Below the pieces are notes generated by a model. It saw only the letters and a program-made list of their open reading frames with translations, was not told the origin of the DNA and ran no database searches. Both the position numbers and the translations under genes were made by a program. DNA of 64,000 nucleotides from Isoperla grammatica (lineage: Eukaryota > Arthropoda > Insecta > Plecoptera > Perlodidae), in NCBI GenBank assembly GCA_945910005.1, contig OX246739.1, forward strand, positions 4,556,001-4,620,000, read 5' to 3'. Below are positions 34,001-40,600 of the stretch, piece after piece. How positions within the stretch are numbered: position 1 is the first letter of the stretch; the number at the start of each line of letters is the position of its first letter.

Positions 34001-34789
34001 AGTCCCTGACGAAGTAGGTGAAGAACGAATAGAGGGGATCGAGAGCGCTTTAGAGGAGTTTCAGAAGACTGTCAAACAACTGCGGAGGAAGCTTCGAAAG
34101 CTGGAGCAGCAGTGCGGGGGTGGTGGAGGCGGCGGGGGCGGGGGTGGAGGTGGGAAGCACCACAACGCGCACAGCAAGTGCTTGGATGACAGCAAGGTGT
34201 GGCGGAGAAATGGAGAGCATTGGAAAAGAGACAGATGCACAGAATGCGTCTGCAAGGTAGTACATTCCACATACAACTATGATTATTGTTACATTACGAA
34301 TTAACTAACCACTTTCAAACTGCCGTTATGTTTCTGTGGAACTTTCATCAACTAGTTCTACGCCATAAGGATAATGAAGTATTTCGCACGTTTCCATAAT
34401 TATTAAATGTGATAATGCTCAATCAAATCCTTCAGCATGCAAACCTGAACCCTTGAATTACTTTCACTGGAAAACAAAACTCCAAAAGATAAATAACTCT
34501 CATTATTGTTTCATAGTATACTGAGGTCCCAATTCACCATATTCGTCAAGGCTCGATTAGTTAAACATTGTTTTCACAACAGAAATAGTAGACACACATT
34601 TGTCACACATCTACATGTTAAAACATGTTTACTATAATACAATGTTGAATGAACAGATAATGCTAACACCTTCGTGTTTCTTCTTATTTCCAGAACAAAC
34701 AGATCTCGTGCGTGACCCAACAGTGTGCGCCAGTCACGTGTCCTACACCCACGCAAAACAAGGGAGAATGCTGCCCCGTCTGCACCTAG
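967..34789 (+). CDS. PXDN: Peroxidasin gene, 19 exons, 5' end outside window
   Basis: Peroxidasin is a secreted haem peroxidase of the extracellular matrix. In studied animals it uses hydrogen peroxide and bromide to make hypobromous acid, which forms the sulfilimine cross-links of collagen IV. Seen here: exons 967-1038, 1967-2038, 2950-3021, 5927-6090, 16664-16781, 19991-20201, 21560-21664, 24348-24468, 25111-25131, 25804-25938, 26444-26585, 27204-27404, 28300-28947, 29285-29498, 30123-30278, 30669-31669, 32756-32967, 33835-34256 and 34694-34789. All have AG/GT borders, and every junction keeps phase, giving 4183 nt, 1393 codons and a TAG stop. Domain order is LRR, LRRCT, four Ig, peroxidase, VWC, as in the family. 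The haem ligands and catalytic residues are present (Asp731, His732, Arg880, Glu883, His977). Signal peptide, LRRNT and the first LRRs are missing because the gene starts before the window. Introns range from 337 bp to 10.6 kb. Confidence 0.97.
1967..2038 (+). CDS. PXDN: Peroxidasin exon: leucine-rich repeat
   Basis: This is a second 72-nt LRR exon in the same phase 2 and with the same architecture as its neighbours. It reads [18 protein letters not shown] and ends in the split Leu codon. Acceptor TTACAG, donor GTAAGT. The LxxLxLxxN spacing is typical of extracellular LRRs. Residues 24-48. The 911-bp intron after it shows only AT-rich sequence. Confidence 0.93.
2950..3021 (+). CDS. PXDN: Peroxidasin exon: last leucine-rich repeat
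   Basis: This third 72-nt LRR exon reads [18 protein letters not shown] and ends SLKRL across the junction. Its last Leu is completed by the first base of the LRRCT exon at 5927, giving the continuous [15 protein letters not shown] expected at an LRR to LRRCT border, so no exon is missing between them. Acceptor TTTTTTCAG, donor GTGAGT. Residues 48-72. Confidence 0.94.
3022..5926 (+). other. Peroxidasin intron, 2.9 kb
   Basis: The intron holds a long C run near 4031-4047 and a (CCCA)n microsatellite near 4498-4518. Short open frames here have no recognisable domain and no splice-bounded structure. I see no further exon. Confidence 0.7.
4498..4518. repeat. (CCCA)n microsatellite
   Basis: About five copies of CCCA in an intron of the peroxidasin gene. 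Confidence 0.85.
5927..6090 (+). CDS. PXDN: Peroxidasin exon: LRR C-terminal cap (LRRCT)
   Basis: This 164-nt exon encodes the cysteine-rich cap that closes the LRR array. It starts [18 protein letters not shown], continues through [10 protein letters not shown] and ends DFHC, with the four cysteines of the LRRCT fold (CxC, one in the middle, one at the end). It enters phase 2 and leaves phase 1. Acceptor GTGCAG, donor GTAAGT. Residues 72-127. It is followed by the largest intron of the visible gene (10.6 kb), which separates the LRR module from the Ig module. Confidence 0.96.
7009..7032. repeat. Inverted repeat with CRE-like loop
   Basis: CCGACGTT at 7009-7016 pairs perfectly with AACGTCGG at 7025-7032, around the 8-base spacer ACGTCACA. 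The arm-spacer border contains TTACGTCA, one base from the consensus cAMP response element. It lies in an intron, in a locally GC-richer stretch (about 6940-7100). Confidence 0.6.
7480..7888 (-). mobile_element. Possible Penelope-like retroelement tail
   Basis: Read on the minus strand, the segment near 7500-7535 has CTGAAGATG followed after a short gap by CCGAAACGTTGG. Paired CTGAxGA and CGAAAC blocks are typical of the hammerhead-ribozyme-like terminal repeats of Penelope-like elements. The first block here has CTGAAGA where the ribozyme core has CTGATGA, so it is degenerate. An open minus-strand frame runs through 7541-7888 but I recognise no reverse transcriptase or GIY-YIG motif in it. 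The assignment rests on the terminal motif alone. Confidence 0.3.
10375..10475 (+). mobile_element. tRNA-like SINE head
   Basis: A perfect RNA polymerase III B box, GGTTCGATACC, lies at 10448-10458 inside a CAGGG/CCCG stem context. An A-box-like TGGCGCAGG lies at 10379-10387, about 69 bp upstream. That is longer than in most tRNAs and I cannot fold a full cloverleaf, so a SINE head or tRNA pseudogene is more likely than a working tRNA. Confidence 0.4.
10690..10760 (-). mobile_element. tRNA-like SINE head
   Basis: On the minus strand TGGCTCAGCGGTAG (10735-10748) is a good A box, followed about 30 bases later by GGTTTGATC (10699-10707), a B box with one T for C change. The spacing fits a tRNA. 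Flanking sequence lacks a clear acceptor stem. It lies about 250 bp from the other tRNA-like head but in the opposite orientation. Confidence 0.45.
13428..13457. repeat. C-rich homopolymer tract
   Basis: Runs of C broken by single T or A residues. Such tracts are prone to sequencing error. Confidence 0.7.
14036..14292. repeat. Diverged direct duplication in intron
   Basis: The segment from 14036 (AGGTTCAATATGCATAGTTC) reappears from 14188 (AGGTTCAGTAAGCAAAGTTC), with further matching blocks (AGCGAACACCGTAGTA against AACGAACTCCGTATAGTA, and TTAAAATTTAATAA against TTGAAATTTATTAA). The offset is 152 bp and each copy about 105-115 bp. The copies are well diverged, so the duplication is old. Confidence 0.55.
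15481..15560. repeat. 18-bp degenerate tandem repeat, about 4.5 copies
   Basis: Repeats of TTAGTGTAGAGATTACAC with small changes. The element CACTTAGTG is itself nearly palindromic. Confidence 0.7.
16664..16781 (+). CDS. PXDN: Peroxidasin exon: Ig domain 1, first half
   Basis: A 118-nt exon, phase 1 in and phase 2 out, reads [18 protein letters not shown] and then [19 protein letters not shown]. That is the first cysteine and the conserved tryptophan of a C2/I-set Ig domain, with the EGDPKPxIxW signature seen across peroxidasins. The second half with the partner cysteine is in the exon at 19991. Acceptor GCGCAG, donor GTACGT. Residues 127-166. Confidence 0.96.
18926..19021. promoter_or_regulatory. 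Cluster of seven CACGTG E-boxes
   Basis: CACGTG occurs at 18926, 18938, 18960, 18969, 18981, 19005 and 19016, with an eighth at 19094. The stretch between them alternates TATACACGTG-like words, so a short tandem repeat may have made it. CACGTG is the palindromic site for bHLH-zip factors (Myc/Max, USF, MITF), and its CGTG core is also part of hypoxia response elements. Whether it works as an enhancer is inference. Confidence 0.5.
19110..19200 (+). mobile_element. SINE-like fragment with (AAT)n tail
   Basis: CCAGGTTCGAGTTCTGG (19141-19157) looks like the T arm of a tRNA with a B box one base off consensus. About 20 bases later comes an (AAT)n run (about 19173-19195), the usual kind of SINE 3' tail. 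No clear A box is seen. Confidence 0.4.
19806..19952 (+). pseudogene. Duplicated 3' splice site and partial Ig1 exon, non-coding copy
   Basis: This is the upstream copy of a 147-bp tandem duplication (second copy 19953-20099; they differ at only two positions). It carries its own TTGGTAG acceptor (19841-19843) and the coding start of the second half of Ig1, [17 protein letters not shown] onward to ECMAK. If this acceptor is used, the frame runs into the intron part of the second copy and stops at TAG (19962-19964). It therefore cannot yield full-length protein and is either ignored or a source of messages targeted for decay. Confidence 0.85.
19991..20201 (+). CDS. PXDN: Peroxidasin exon: Ig domain 1 second half and start of Ig2
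   Basis: This 211-nt exon, phase 2 in and phase 0 out, encodes the second half of Ig1 ([20 protein letters not shown], with the DxGxYxC motif) and the first strand of Ig2 ([15 protein letters not shown]). I chose the second of two identical acceptors (TTGGTAG at 19984-19990) because only it avoids the in-frame TAG at 19962. Donor GTAACT. Residues 166-236. The 1358-bp intron downstream is AT-rich, with nothing I can name. Confidence 0.93.
21560..21664 (+). CDS. PXDN: Peroxidasin exon: Ig domain 2, middle
   Basis: The 105-nt exon, phase 0 at both ends, reads [20 protein letters not shown] and then [15 protein letters not shown], holding the first cysteine and the tryptophan of Ig2. Acceptor TTGTCAG, donor GTGAGC. 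Residues 237-271. Its removal would keep frame but would destroy the Ig2 fold. Confidence 0.95.
21665..24347 (+). other. Peroxidasin intron, 2.7 kb
   Basis: AT-rich sequence with one 22-bp tandem repeat (23169-23256). I see no exon or transposon. Confidence 0.7.
23169..23256. repeat. 22-bp tandem repeat, 4 copies
   Basis: Four near-identical copies of ACATGTGTACAAAGACAGTA plus two bases start at 23169, 23191, 23213 and 23235. A fifth start (ACATGAG) breaks off at 23257. Confidence 0.9.
24348..24468 (+). CDS. PXDN: Peroxidasin exon: Ig domain 2, end
   Basis: This 121-nt exon, phase 0 in and phase 1 out, reads [20 protein letters not shown] then [20 protein letters not shown]. It includes the DAGxYxC motif with the second Ig2 cysteine. 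Acceptor GTTTTAG, donor GTAATT. Residues 272-312. The 642-bp intron downstream shows nothing notable. Confidence 0.95.
25111..25131 (+). CDS. PXDN: Peroxidasin 21-nt microexon, Ig2-Ig3 linker
   Basis: GATCCGATTCTCTACCAAAAG is flanked by a pyrimidine-rich tract ending TGTTCAG and by the donor GTAAAT. It is phase 1 on both sides and adds GSDSLPK between the end of Ig2 (VIVN) and the start of Ig3 ([11 protein letters not shown]). Its length is a multiple of three, so it can be included or skipped without harm to the frame. The splice context and phase fit support it; transcript evidence would settle it. Confidence 0.7.
25804..25938 (+). CDS. PXDN: Peroxidasin exon: Ig domain 3, first half
   Basis: The 135-nt exon, phase 1 at both ends, reads [20 protein letters not shown] then [20 protein letters not shown], with the first cysteine and the tryptophan of Ig3. 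Acceptor ATTACAG, donor GTGAGT. Residues 319-364. The 672-bp intron before it and the 505-bp intron after it hold nothing I recognise. Confidence 0.96.
26444..26585 (+). CDS. PXDN: Peroxidasin exon: Ig domain 3, second half
   Basis: The 142-nt exon, phase 1 in and phase 2 out, encodes [20 protein letters not shown] then [20 protein letters not shown], with the SGxYxC motif that closes Ig3. It ends in a short linker (NVITAAG). Acceptor TTCCAG, donor GTAAGA. Residues 364-411. The intron after it contains only a short repeated word (GGCTAATCGACT, about 27114-27155). Confidence 0.95.
27204..27404 (+). CDS. PXDN: Peroxidasin exon: Ig domain 4, first half
   Basis: The 201-nt exon, phase 2 at both ends, starts with a linker rich in Gly, Ser and Arg ([20 protein letters not shown]). 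It continues into Ig4 with [19 protein letters not shown] and [18 protein letters not shown], including the first cysteine and the tryptophan. It ends ATANL plus AA of a Lys codon. Acceptor CCTCAG, donor GTATGT. The last 122 nt of this exon and the start of the next intron are the founder of the tandem array that follows. Residues 411-478. Confidence 0.93.
27283..28133 (+). repeat. Six-copy 158-160-bp array of partial Ig4 exon plus donor site
   Basis: Copies start at TACGACATGG: 27283, 27443, 27601, 27759, 27919 and 28079. The last is truncated after GCTGACG. Each full unit contains 122 nt of Ig4 coding sequence, the GTATGT donor and about 38 nt of intron. Copies 2 and 3 share a 2-bp loss (CTGCCCGGCTGACGGGGCCC) that breaks the Ig frame; copies 4 and 5 keep the intact coding stretch. 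Copy 1 belongs to the real exon. Reading past its donor meets TAG at 27466-27468, so copies 2-6 behave as intron unless they are spliced in. Confidence 0.9.
28300..28947 (+). CDS. PXDN: Peroxidasin exon: end of Ig4 and start of peroxidase domain
   Basis: The 648-nt exon, phase 2 at both ends, finishes Ig4 ([20 protein letters not shown]) and enters the peroxidase domain through VNETLNKLF and [10 protein letters not shown]. It then encodes the cysteine-containing stretch [19 protein letters not shown], followed by [10 protein letters not shown] and [13 protein letters not shown], all characteristic of peroxidasin N-terminal peroxidase sequence. Acceptor TTTCCAG, donor GTAACA. Base composition is clearly GC-richer than the flanking introns. 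Residues 478-694. Confidence 0.97.
29285..29498 (+). CDS. PXDN: Peroxidasin exon: distal haem pocket
   Basis: The 214-nt exon, phase 2 in and phase 0 out, encodes [20 protein letters not shown]. By family alignment His732 is the distal histidine and Asp731 the residue that bonds haem covalently. The exon ends [11 protein letters not shown], which continues into IPPNDPR of the next exon. Acceptor GCCGCAG. The donor is GTTTGA, a weak match at positions 3-6, yet the join is the only one that fits the protein. Residues 694-765. Confidence 0.95.
30123..30278 (+). CDS. PXDN: Peroxidasin exon: peroxidase domain, middle
   Basis: The 156-nt exon, phase 0 at both ends, reads [20 protein letters not shown] then [20 protein letters not shown] and ends [11 protein letters not shown]. 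The FVRSSxxCGSG and [13 protein letters not shown] blocks are typical of animal peroxidases of this family. Acceptor TTTTGTAG, donor GTAACT. The introns on both sides (624 and 390 bp) show nothing notable. Residues 766-817. Confidence 0.96.
30669..31669 (+). CDS. PXDN: Peroxidasin exon: peroxidase core with proximal histidine
   Basis: This is the largest exon (1001 nt, phase 0 in and phase 2 out). It reads [15 protein letters not shown], then [16 protein letters not shown] with the catalytic Arg880 and the haem-linking Glu883, then [12 protein letters not shown] and [31 protein letters not shown] carries the proximal haem ligand His977 (codon at 31146), and [20 protein letters not shown] follows. 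All positions needed for catalysis are intact. The first half prefers C-ending codons and the second half G-ending ones. Acceptor TTTCAG, donor GTATGT. Residues 818-1151. Open frames on the opposite strand (30665-31370) are shadows of this exon. Confidence 0.98.
31670..32755 (+). other. Peroxidasin intron, 1.1 kb
   Basis: AT-rich intron between the donor GTATGT and the acceptor TTGCAG. I see no repeat, exon or RNA in it. Confidence 0.7.
32756..32967 (+). CDS. PXDN: Peroxidasin exon: C-terminal part of peroxidase domain
   Basis: The 212-nt exon, phase 2 in and phase 1 out, reads [20 protein letters not shown] then [20 protein letters not shown] and ends [32 protein letters not shown] and the Cys pair before the linker match the end of the peroxidase domain in peroxidasins. 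Acceptor TTGCAG, donor GTGAGT. The 867-bp intron downstream shows nothing notable. Residues 1151-1222. Confidence 0.96.
33835..34256 (+). CDS. PXDN: Peroxidasin exon: convertase site, helical linker, polyglycine, start of VWC
   Basis: The 422-nt exon, phase 1 in and phase 0 out, starts [16 protein letters not shown]. Next comes the basic RRVRR (33882-33896) followed by SAEFSYPSD. Vertebrate peroxidasin is cleaved by a furin-type protease after an RGRR at the matching place. A Thr-rich spacer and a charged helical stretch ([20 protein letters not shown]) follow, then 13 glycine codons (34116-34154) and the first VWC cysteines (CLDDSKVW and CTECVCK). I chose acceptor TTTTTAAG over a CAG six bases downstream because it restores DCSNSGHF. 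Donor GTAGTA. Residues 1222-1362. Confidence 0.94.
34694..34789 (+). CDS. PXDN: Peroxidasin last exon: end of VWC domain and stop
   Basis: The 96-nt coding part begins in phase 0 with [17 protein letters not shown] and ends GECCPVCT followed by TAG. CxxxxCxPVxC and CCPVC are the closing cysteine pattern of a von Willebrand factor C domain. Acceptor TTTCCAG. The protein ends directly after the last VWC residues, with no extra tail. Residues 1363-1393. Confidence 0.96.
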   Translation, partial: NKQISCVTQQCAPVTCPTPTQNKGECCPVCT

Positions 34790-35070
34790 GGAGCAACTGA
34801 GAGGAGCTTCGTTCACATTACTAGTCAATCAAGGATATCTTTTTACTGTTCGTCCCCCATACATGTTCTTTGTCCTTTACTCGTATGTACTACTTTGTAA
34901 CATTCACTGTACAATACTTAGATGTGTAATAGTTCAAGTGCCAAAATCGCACTGCTTGTATAAACGTTCAGACCACCTTTAGCGATATAAATGTTGACTG
35001 TTAAGCAAGATAGGCATACATATTGTATGTCACGTTTTAATACTGTAATAAAGTAGTTGAAATCCAGTCT
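34790..35070 (+). other. Peroxidasin 3' UTR (extent inferred)
   Basis: The sequence after the stop has no further coding features. The first canonical poly(A) signal is at 35047, so cleavage would fall near 35065-35080. Later AATAAA words near 35466 and 35879 could serve longer forms. Confidence 0.55.
35047..35052 (+). promoter_or_regulatory. Poly(A) signal AATAAA
   Basis: First AATAAA after the peroxidasin stop codon, 258 bp downstream of it. Confidence 0.65.
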
Positions 35071-36732
35071 TCGATCCATTATTCAAAGAGATGGACTTAA
35101 AGTAAGAGCCTTCAAAGAAACCTATAGGACATTGATCTGAAACAATGTGACAAACTAACACTTCCATCACAGTAGGTGTTATTTTACATCACCCCTCTTA
35201 TAAATACACACAAATATCATACACTTATTATTACCCCTTTCTCATTTAAAACAAATACGTACTAGTAAGCCCCATGAAATAGATAGAAATATACACTACA
35301 TACATGTTCCATTTGTGTAACCCAAACATTGAGAAAAAATCATCGCATTATAATTATATATCTATCTTGGTAGACATCTTTCTTGTAGTTAATCGTTTAA
35401 AAGTTTAGCCATAGATGAAATGCTCTGTCAATGACCGGTGTTCATAAGTATCCTGTTACAAAGTTAATAAATGTGTCTTTCATACAACTTTACATTCATT
35501 GTTGTTTATTACATATGTGGCAACAAAAACGAAGAAGCTCCATTTTATCCCTTCTTGAACCCTCAAATATGTTTCATACTTAATTGGTTTTGGTGATGGA
35601 TGAAAAAAGGTGGATACACCGGAAATATGTCAAATTATTGCTATATCGCTTCTAAATAAGGAATACAAGAATTGATCGATCATCTATTTTGTTCCTTTTG
35701 TATGTGCGAAAGTTTTAAGTACTCTGGAATTGTGTGCTGTGTTTAGACAGTAGTTGGAACTTTATGATCAAAGCTAAGAAAAAATGATAATTCTAACCCT
35801 ATTCCGTTATAATGGACATATTCGTTTATGAGATAAAATTGTCACAATCACATAAAATCATTATGTGTAGGATTCACCAATAAAAGATTATTTATTATAA
35901 AACAGGAGACCATTTACCTGTAGGATTTCAATTTGAATCTGACTATTTATCGCCACGAGGTGAACACGGGTGTCTAAAACAACCCTAAAAATTCATTAGC
36001 AACTACCCAGGCCGGATTTACAAATACACGAGTAGCTTAGTTTATACTTGTCACAATTATCCTACGTAAAGCTCCAAGGTTGCAGCCTAATGGAAACTGT
36101 GGATTCGCCTGTGTTTGTTTAGATAATGCACGGCTTGAGACACCTGTGCGCAAACACGTGACTTGCTTGTGTCAACTATGACGGCGAAGGTAAGTGATAC
36201 CCTGCACACTGCACAACATCGATGTGCTGGACGATTCACAACCTTACCATTGCCACAGATAGTTGACGGTAAATTACAGCAAGTGTTATTGCAGGTTATT
36301 GCCTGGTAAGTTACTCTATGGTTACTAAAATGTACTTATTTTAAAAATAAACAAAAATCTTAATTTCTCACGACGTACATTACATTTTGGTAGACACAAA
36401 CTGCCTGTTTATCCACAAGCAACTTCTATCTCCCTGCAAAGATTATTTATATTTTAAGTTGATGTCTTTGTTGATACCAAATTTTAATTCAAAAATGTCT
36501 AGTGGTTCTAATTAATGTCACTATAAACAGACGTCAAATGCTTCTACCCTGGGTAAGACGCACCCTACCATCGTTAAAATGTCTATTGTTGTCAAAATAT
36601 GACCGTGAGGTCTCAAGACCCAATCATGCCGCCAATTATGACCACTGTTACGTCACCTGGGGACTATGAAGTGATTGGTGTATCCACGTAAGTATTCCAT
36701 CTCCTTTTATTTCAAGTGAAATGAACCCACAT
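35071..36732. other. Intergenic, AT-rich
   Basis: No gene is recognised. Two ATG-to-GTAAGT stretches (36178-36189 and 36602-36689) could be first coding exons of another plus-strand gene. They are discussed as a finding, not called. Confidence 0.5.
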
Positions 36733-37614
36733 AAGACTTGCCGCTACTCAACTATCCGCTGGCTCAATAATAATCAACAACAAGACTTACCGCTACTCAA
36801 CTATCCGCTGGCTCAATAATAATCAACAATAAGACTAACCGCTACTCAACTATCCGCTGGCTCAATAATAATCAACAATAAGACTTACCGCTACTCATCT
36901 ATCCGCTGGCTCAATAATAATCAACAACAAGACTAACCGCTACTCATCTATCCGCTGGCTCAATAATAATCAACAACAAGACTTACCGCTACTCAACTAT
37001 CCGCTGGCTCAATAATAATCAACAATAAGACTTACCGCTACTCAACTATCCGCTGGCTCAATAATAATCAACAATAAGACTAACCGCTACTCAACTATCC
37101 GCTGGCTCAATAATAATCAACAATAAGACTTACCGCTACTCATCTATCCGCTGGCTCAATAATAATCAACAACAAGACTTACCGCTACTCAACTATCCGC
37201 TGGCTCAATAATAATCAACAATAAGACTTACCGCTACTCAACTATCCGCTGGCTCAATAATAATCAACAATAAGACTAACCGCTACTCAACTATCCGCTG
37301 GCTCAATAATAATCAACAACAAGACTTACCGCTACTCATCTATCCGCTGGCTCAATAATAATCAACAACAAGACTTACCGCTAATCAACTATCCGCTGGC
37401 TCAATAATAATCAACAATAAGACTAACCGCTACTCAACTATCCGCTGGCTCAATAATAATCAACAATAAGACTTACCGCTACTCATCTATCCGCTGGCTC
37501 AATAATAATCAACAATAAGACTAACCGCTACTCAACTATCCGCTGGCTCAATAATAATCAACAATAAGACTTACCGCTACTCATCTATCCGCTGGCTCAA
37601 TAATAATCAACAAA
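36733..37614. repeat. 49-bp minisatellite, 18 copies
   Basis: Exactly 18 tandem units of 49 bp with no change in length. Each holds AAGACTTACCGCTACTCAAC, then TATCCGCTGGCTCAATAATA, then ATCAACAAT. Variation is limited to a few positions: TTA or TAA after AAGAC, CAACT or CATCT, and a terminal AAC or AAT. Variants recur in a four-unit order, a higher-order structure of 196 bp. No protein meaning. Confidence 0.97.
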
Positions 37615-40600
37615 AAACCTATTTCCTCACGCCAACTATGTATTAATTTGACTGATTTGATAATTTGGTGTTAAACGACGTACTTGACAACTACTACATT
37701 TGCTGTAGTTGGGTAATTGGTGGAAATATTCAAAGCGGTTGAAGTGACAAAAGGGCAAGAGGATACCTCATTTTGTCGACTCTTACAACTGGCAGAGTCA
37801 CTTTGGGCCTATTGTACCCCGGCTCCTCTTCATAATACGAGAGACTGTACATTCTGGTGGCAACAAAGTGAATTTAAGCACAGTATTGGTTGAATAAACT
37901 GGCGCAGACACTGGTACAGCTAGCAGCGCTATCTTTTGACAGTTTTAATGACGTATAAGACCAAACATTTTCATTTTATGACTTCTCTCTTTTAGCCAAC
38001 TGAGCAGCCGTGTACGATGAATCTAGTTCAACGTTGTGCCACGAGATGGAGTCTGTCTCCAAAGCGGTATTGAGTTTATCTCGAATGTCCCTGTTGGCGG
38101 ATCAGTGCTGCGCTCTTCCACTAAAACGAGGAACCTGAATCGTTGATTTTGTTATGTCCTAAAAAAAAACAATTTGTAAATACAACTTTTTAGCAACTTT
38201 AGGAATTATACTATTTTGGCACAATATAGCCACATTTTCGTAACCCCCAACAATGGCTTCTCACCTTCTTGGAAGAAAAACGTCTTTTGAAATGTGTAGC
38301 GTTTGACAAACTTTTATTTAACTATTGTTTAGGGTTTCCCCACGAGAGTTCGACACTTGACGAAGCCAAACAAAACTTTCTTTCTGTCCGTGTCCCTTGT
38401 TCTTCGGGCGCGTGTACATAATAGCACGGTATTAACCTTTCCCTATTCACATAAGTATAGGTTATGTTATTATCTACGACTTCATTTTCCAATGCTTACT
38501 CTTAATTTACTTCCAGGTAAAATCAAATCTGAAGCATGCTCACATTATTTAATGTACATACGTAGCAAATAATGAATAACACCACACCACGTAACTTAAG
38601 GTTTTGAAACAAAATAGCCTTTTAATTACTGGCATTATGCGCAAAGCGCAAATTATATAACACAATCACTTGACTTTTGTACGCTTGTAGTGCATTTATG
38701 TTATTATTAGTGGCTCTAATAACGATCAAAACCCCTTTAAGAATCTTGAAGTTTCGTTAGAACTTAAAGAAGAGCCCGATGCAACTTTTTAAGGGACAAT
38801 AATAATTATTTGTGTACAGTCCTTTGGCTGCCAGGCTTAATACTCCATTGCTCTTCCTATTCAACACATTAGTTCCTACTGCTGCATGTAAATGAAAACT
38901 GTACATTTCGTTCAGTATTCATGTTATATCTGTTTATACTTTCAATAAACTATTTTAATTTAATTTTATCTAATTAGATAATACTGGGTTTGGCCCAGAG
39001 AGCAACGGTGATGTTGATAGTTATTTAAATATGTTCTTGGTGGAGCTGCTAGAAAAATCTACGCGTTCCAGGTTAGTGTCCCGGGTTGGACATGTTGTCA
39101 TGAGGTGGTTTATGTGGATAGTTATTTTAATATGTTCTTGGTGGAGGTGCCGGGTAAATCTTCGCGTTCCAGGTTCGCGTCCCGGCTTGAATATGTGTTA
39201 TGATGCGTCTTTCATCTTTAAAATCAGTCAATAATCGATATATTTAAGTCACCATCATCTTCAAACCTTATAACATAGTACTTAAATCGAATTATAGTGT
39301 GCAACAGTAACAGCAGCAAGTGAGTGTATGGGTGCTTCCGGGCTACAACCCCTCCCTGAAGCTTAGAACACATTTTTATACCTGCTGTTTTCAACGATGT
39401 ATTGGTTTCAGTACTTAAACCTACACTACTAGTACTGCTACTGTGCTATACTACTACTGACAGTCAGTTAGACAGTTAGTCCTTCTCAATGTAAATTAAT
39501 GTAATTTCTCAAATGGTTTTTCCCAGGTTATTAAGAAGACAATTTTTCAAAATGTTCCGTTCCCCGTGGTAGGGGCTCTGCCACATATCCCTCTCCTTAA
39601 ATCATAAATCTAGTAAATTTTCCTTGTAAAGGCTCTATCAGGTGAATTATTTTTAAAATTTTGTTAATAAATAAAAAATAATATAGCCGGCAGGCCGCAG
39701 GACGCTTTCCAGAATATAATGAGTATAATCCTGGGCGCACTACTGGTGCTCAACGTTAATCAGTCATCTAAAAACACGTTGGAAAATACTGATTGTAATC
39801 ATACCCTCGATGTGGAGAGAGAACGGTTATGCGAGGTTTGACAACAATGTGAGTATTTGCCTCGTGTCTATTTTTAACTTTCCGTAGGAAGAAGATTCAA
39901 GTGCCGGTATCTGTTGACGAAGTATTGTGTTGTGTGGAGGGGCGGAAGCTCGCGTGGTGTTCCGGCCTCCCCGCCTACACAATGGTGTTCCCCACAACTT
40001 TTACGGGGATAATACATAGTTTGTCCCACATATTTTGCTCGCAGGAATATGCATTAATCACGGGCGTTTTATACATTTTTGACATGTTTTTGCTACCTTA
40101 TCTCACGGGTAGAGACTTTAGTGATAATATGAAGAATAAATCATATTTAAGAATTAACAGGTTAAATGTGTAGCCTATACATTCTGTTGTGCGTTAAAAG
40201 TTGATACATCAACACTTTGGCTTGATTTCTTAAAACGTTCTCACATTGATGAAATATTTCAAGGTTGTTTCATCGAAAAACAAAAGAACCAATGTTAAAT
40301 ATTTTTTAAGCATATTTGACAAGCAAACATGTAAATTGTACACTTTATCAACATGATTAAAGGGAAATCTTATCCTTAAACATAACCACAATTTTATTAA
40401 GTTTAGGGAAATACTATAAGATAATGGTGCAGCGTGTTTCAATCATTAGTGAAGAGTTTCAGGTCTAACGTTTCTTTCAGGTTCCGAGCAGAGGTGTTTA
40501 AATTTAAGTAAAAAGTCTCGGTTTTTTTGTGGCGTAAGTTTTACGAAAGCTACTGTAGGTAGGAGGGTGAAAACACATTTAACAAAGTTAGCTCAGTTTA

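Noticed and set aside
36733..37614. CRISPR-like array in the 49-bp repeat
   Set aside because: The whole unit repeats; there is no spacer of unique sequence.
39901..40173. Plus-strand 90-codon frame with a hydrophobic C-terminal part
   Set aside because: No ATG at the start of the frame, no family recognised, AT-rich second half typical of chance frames.
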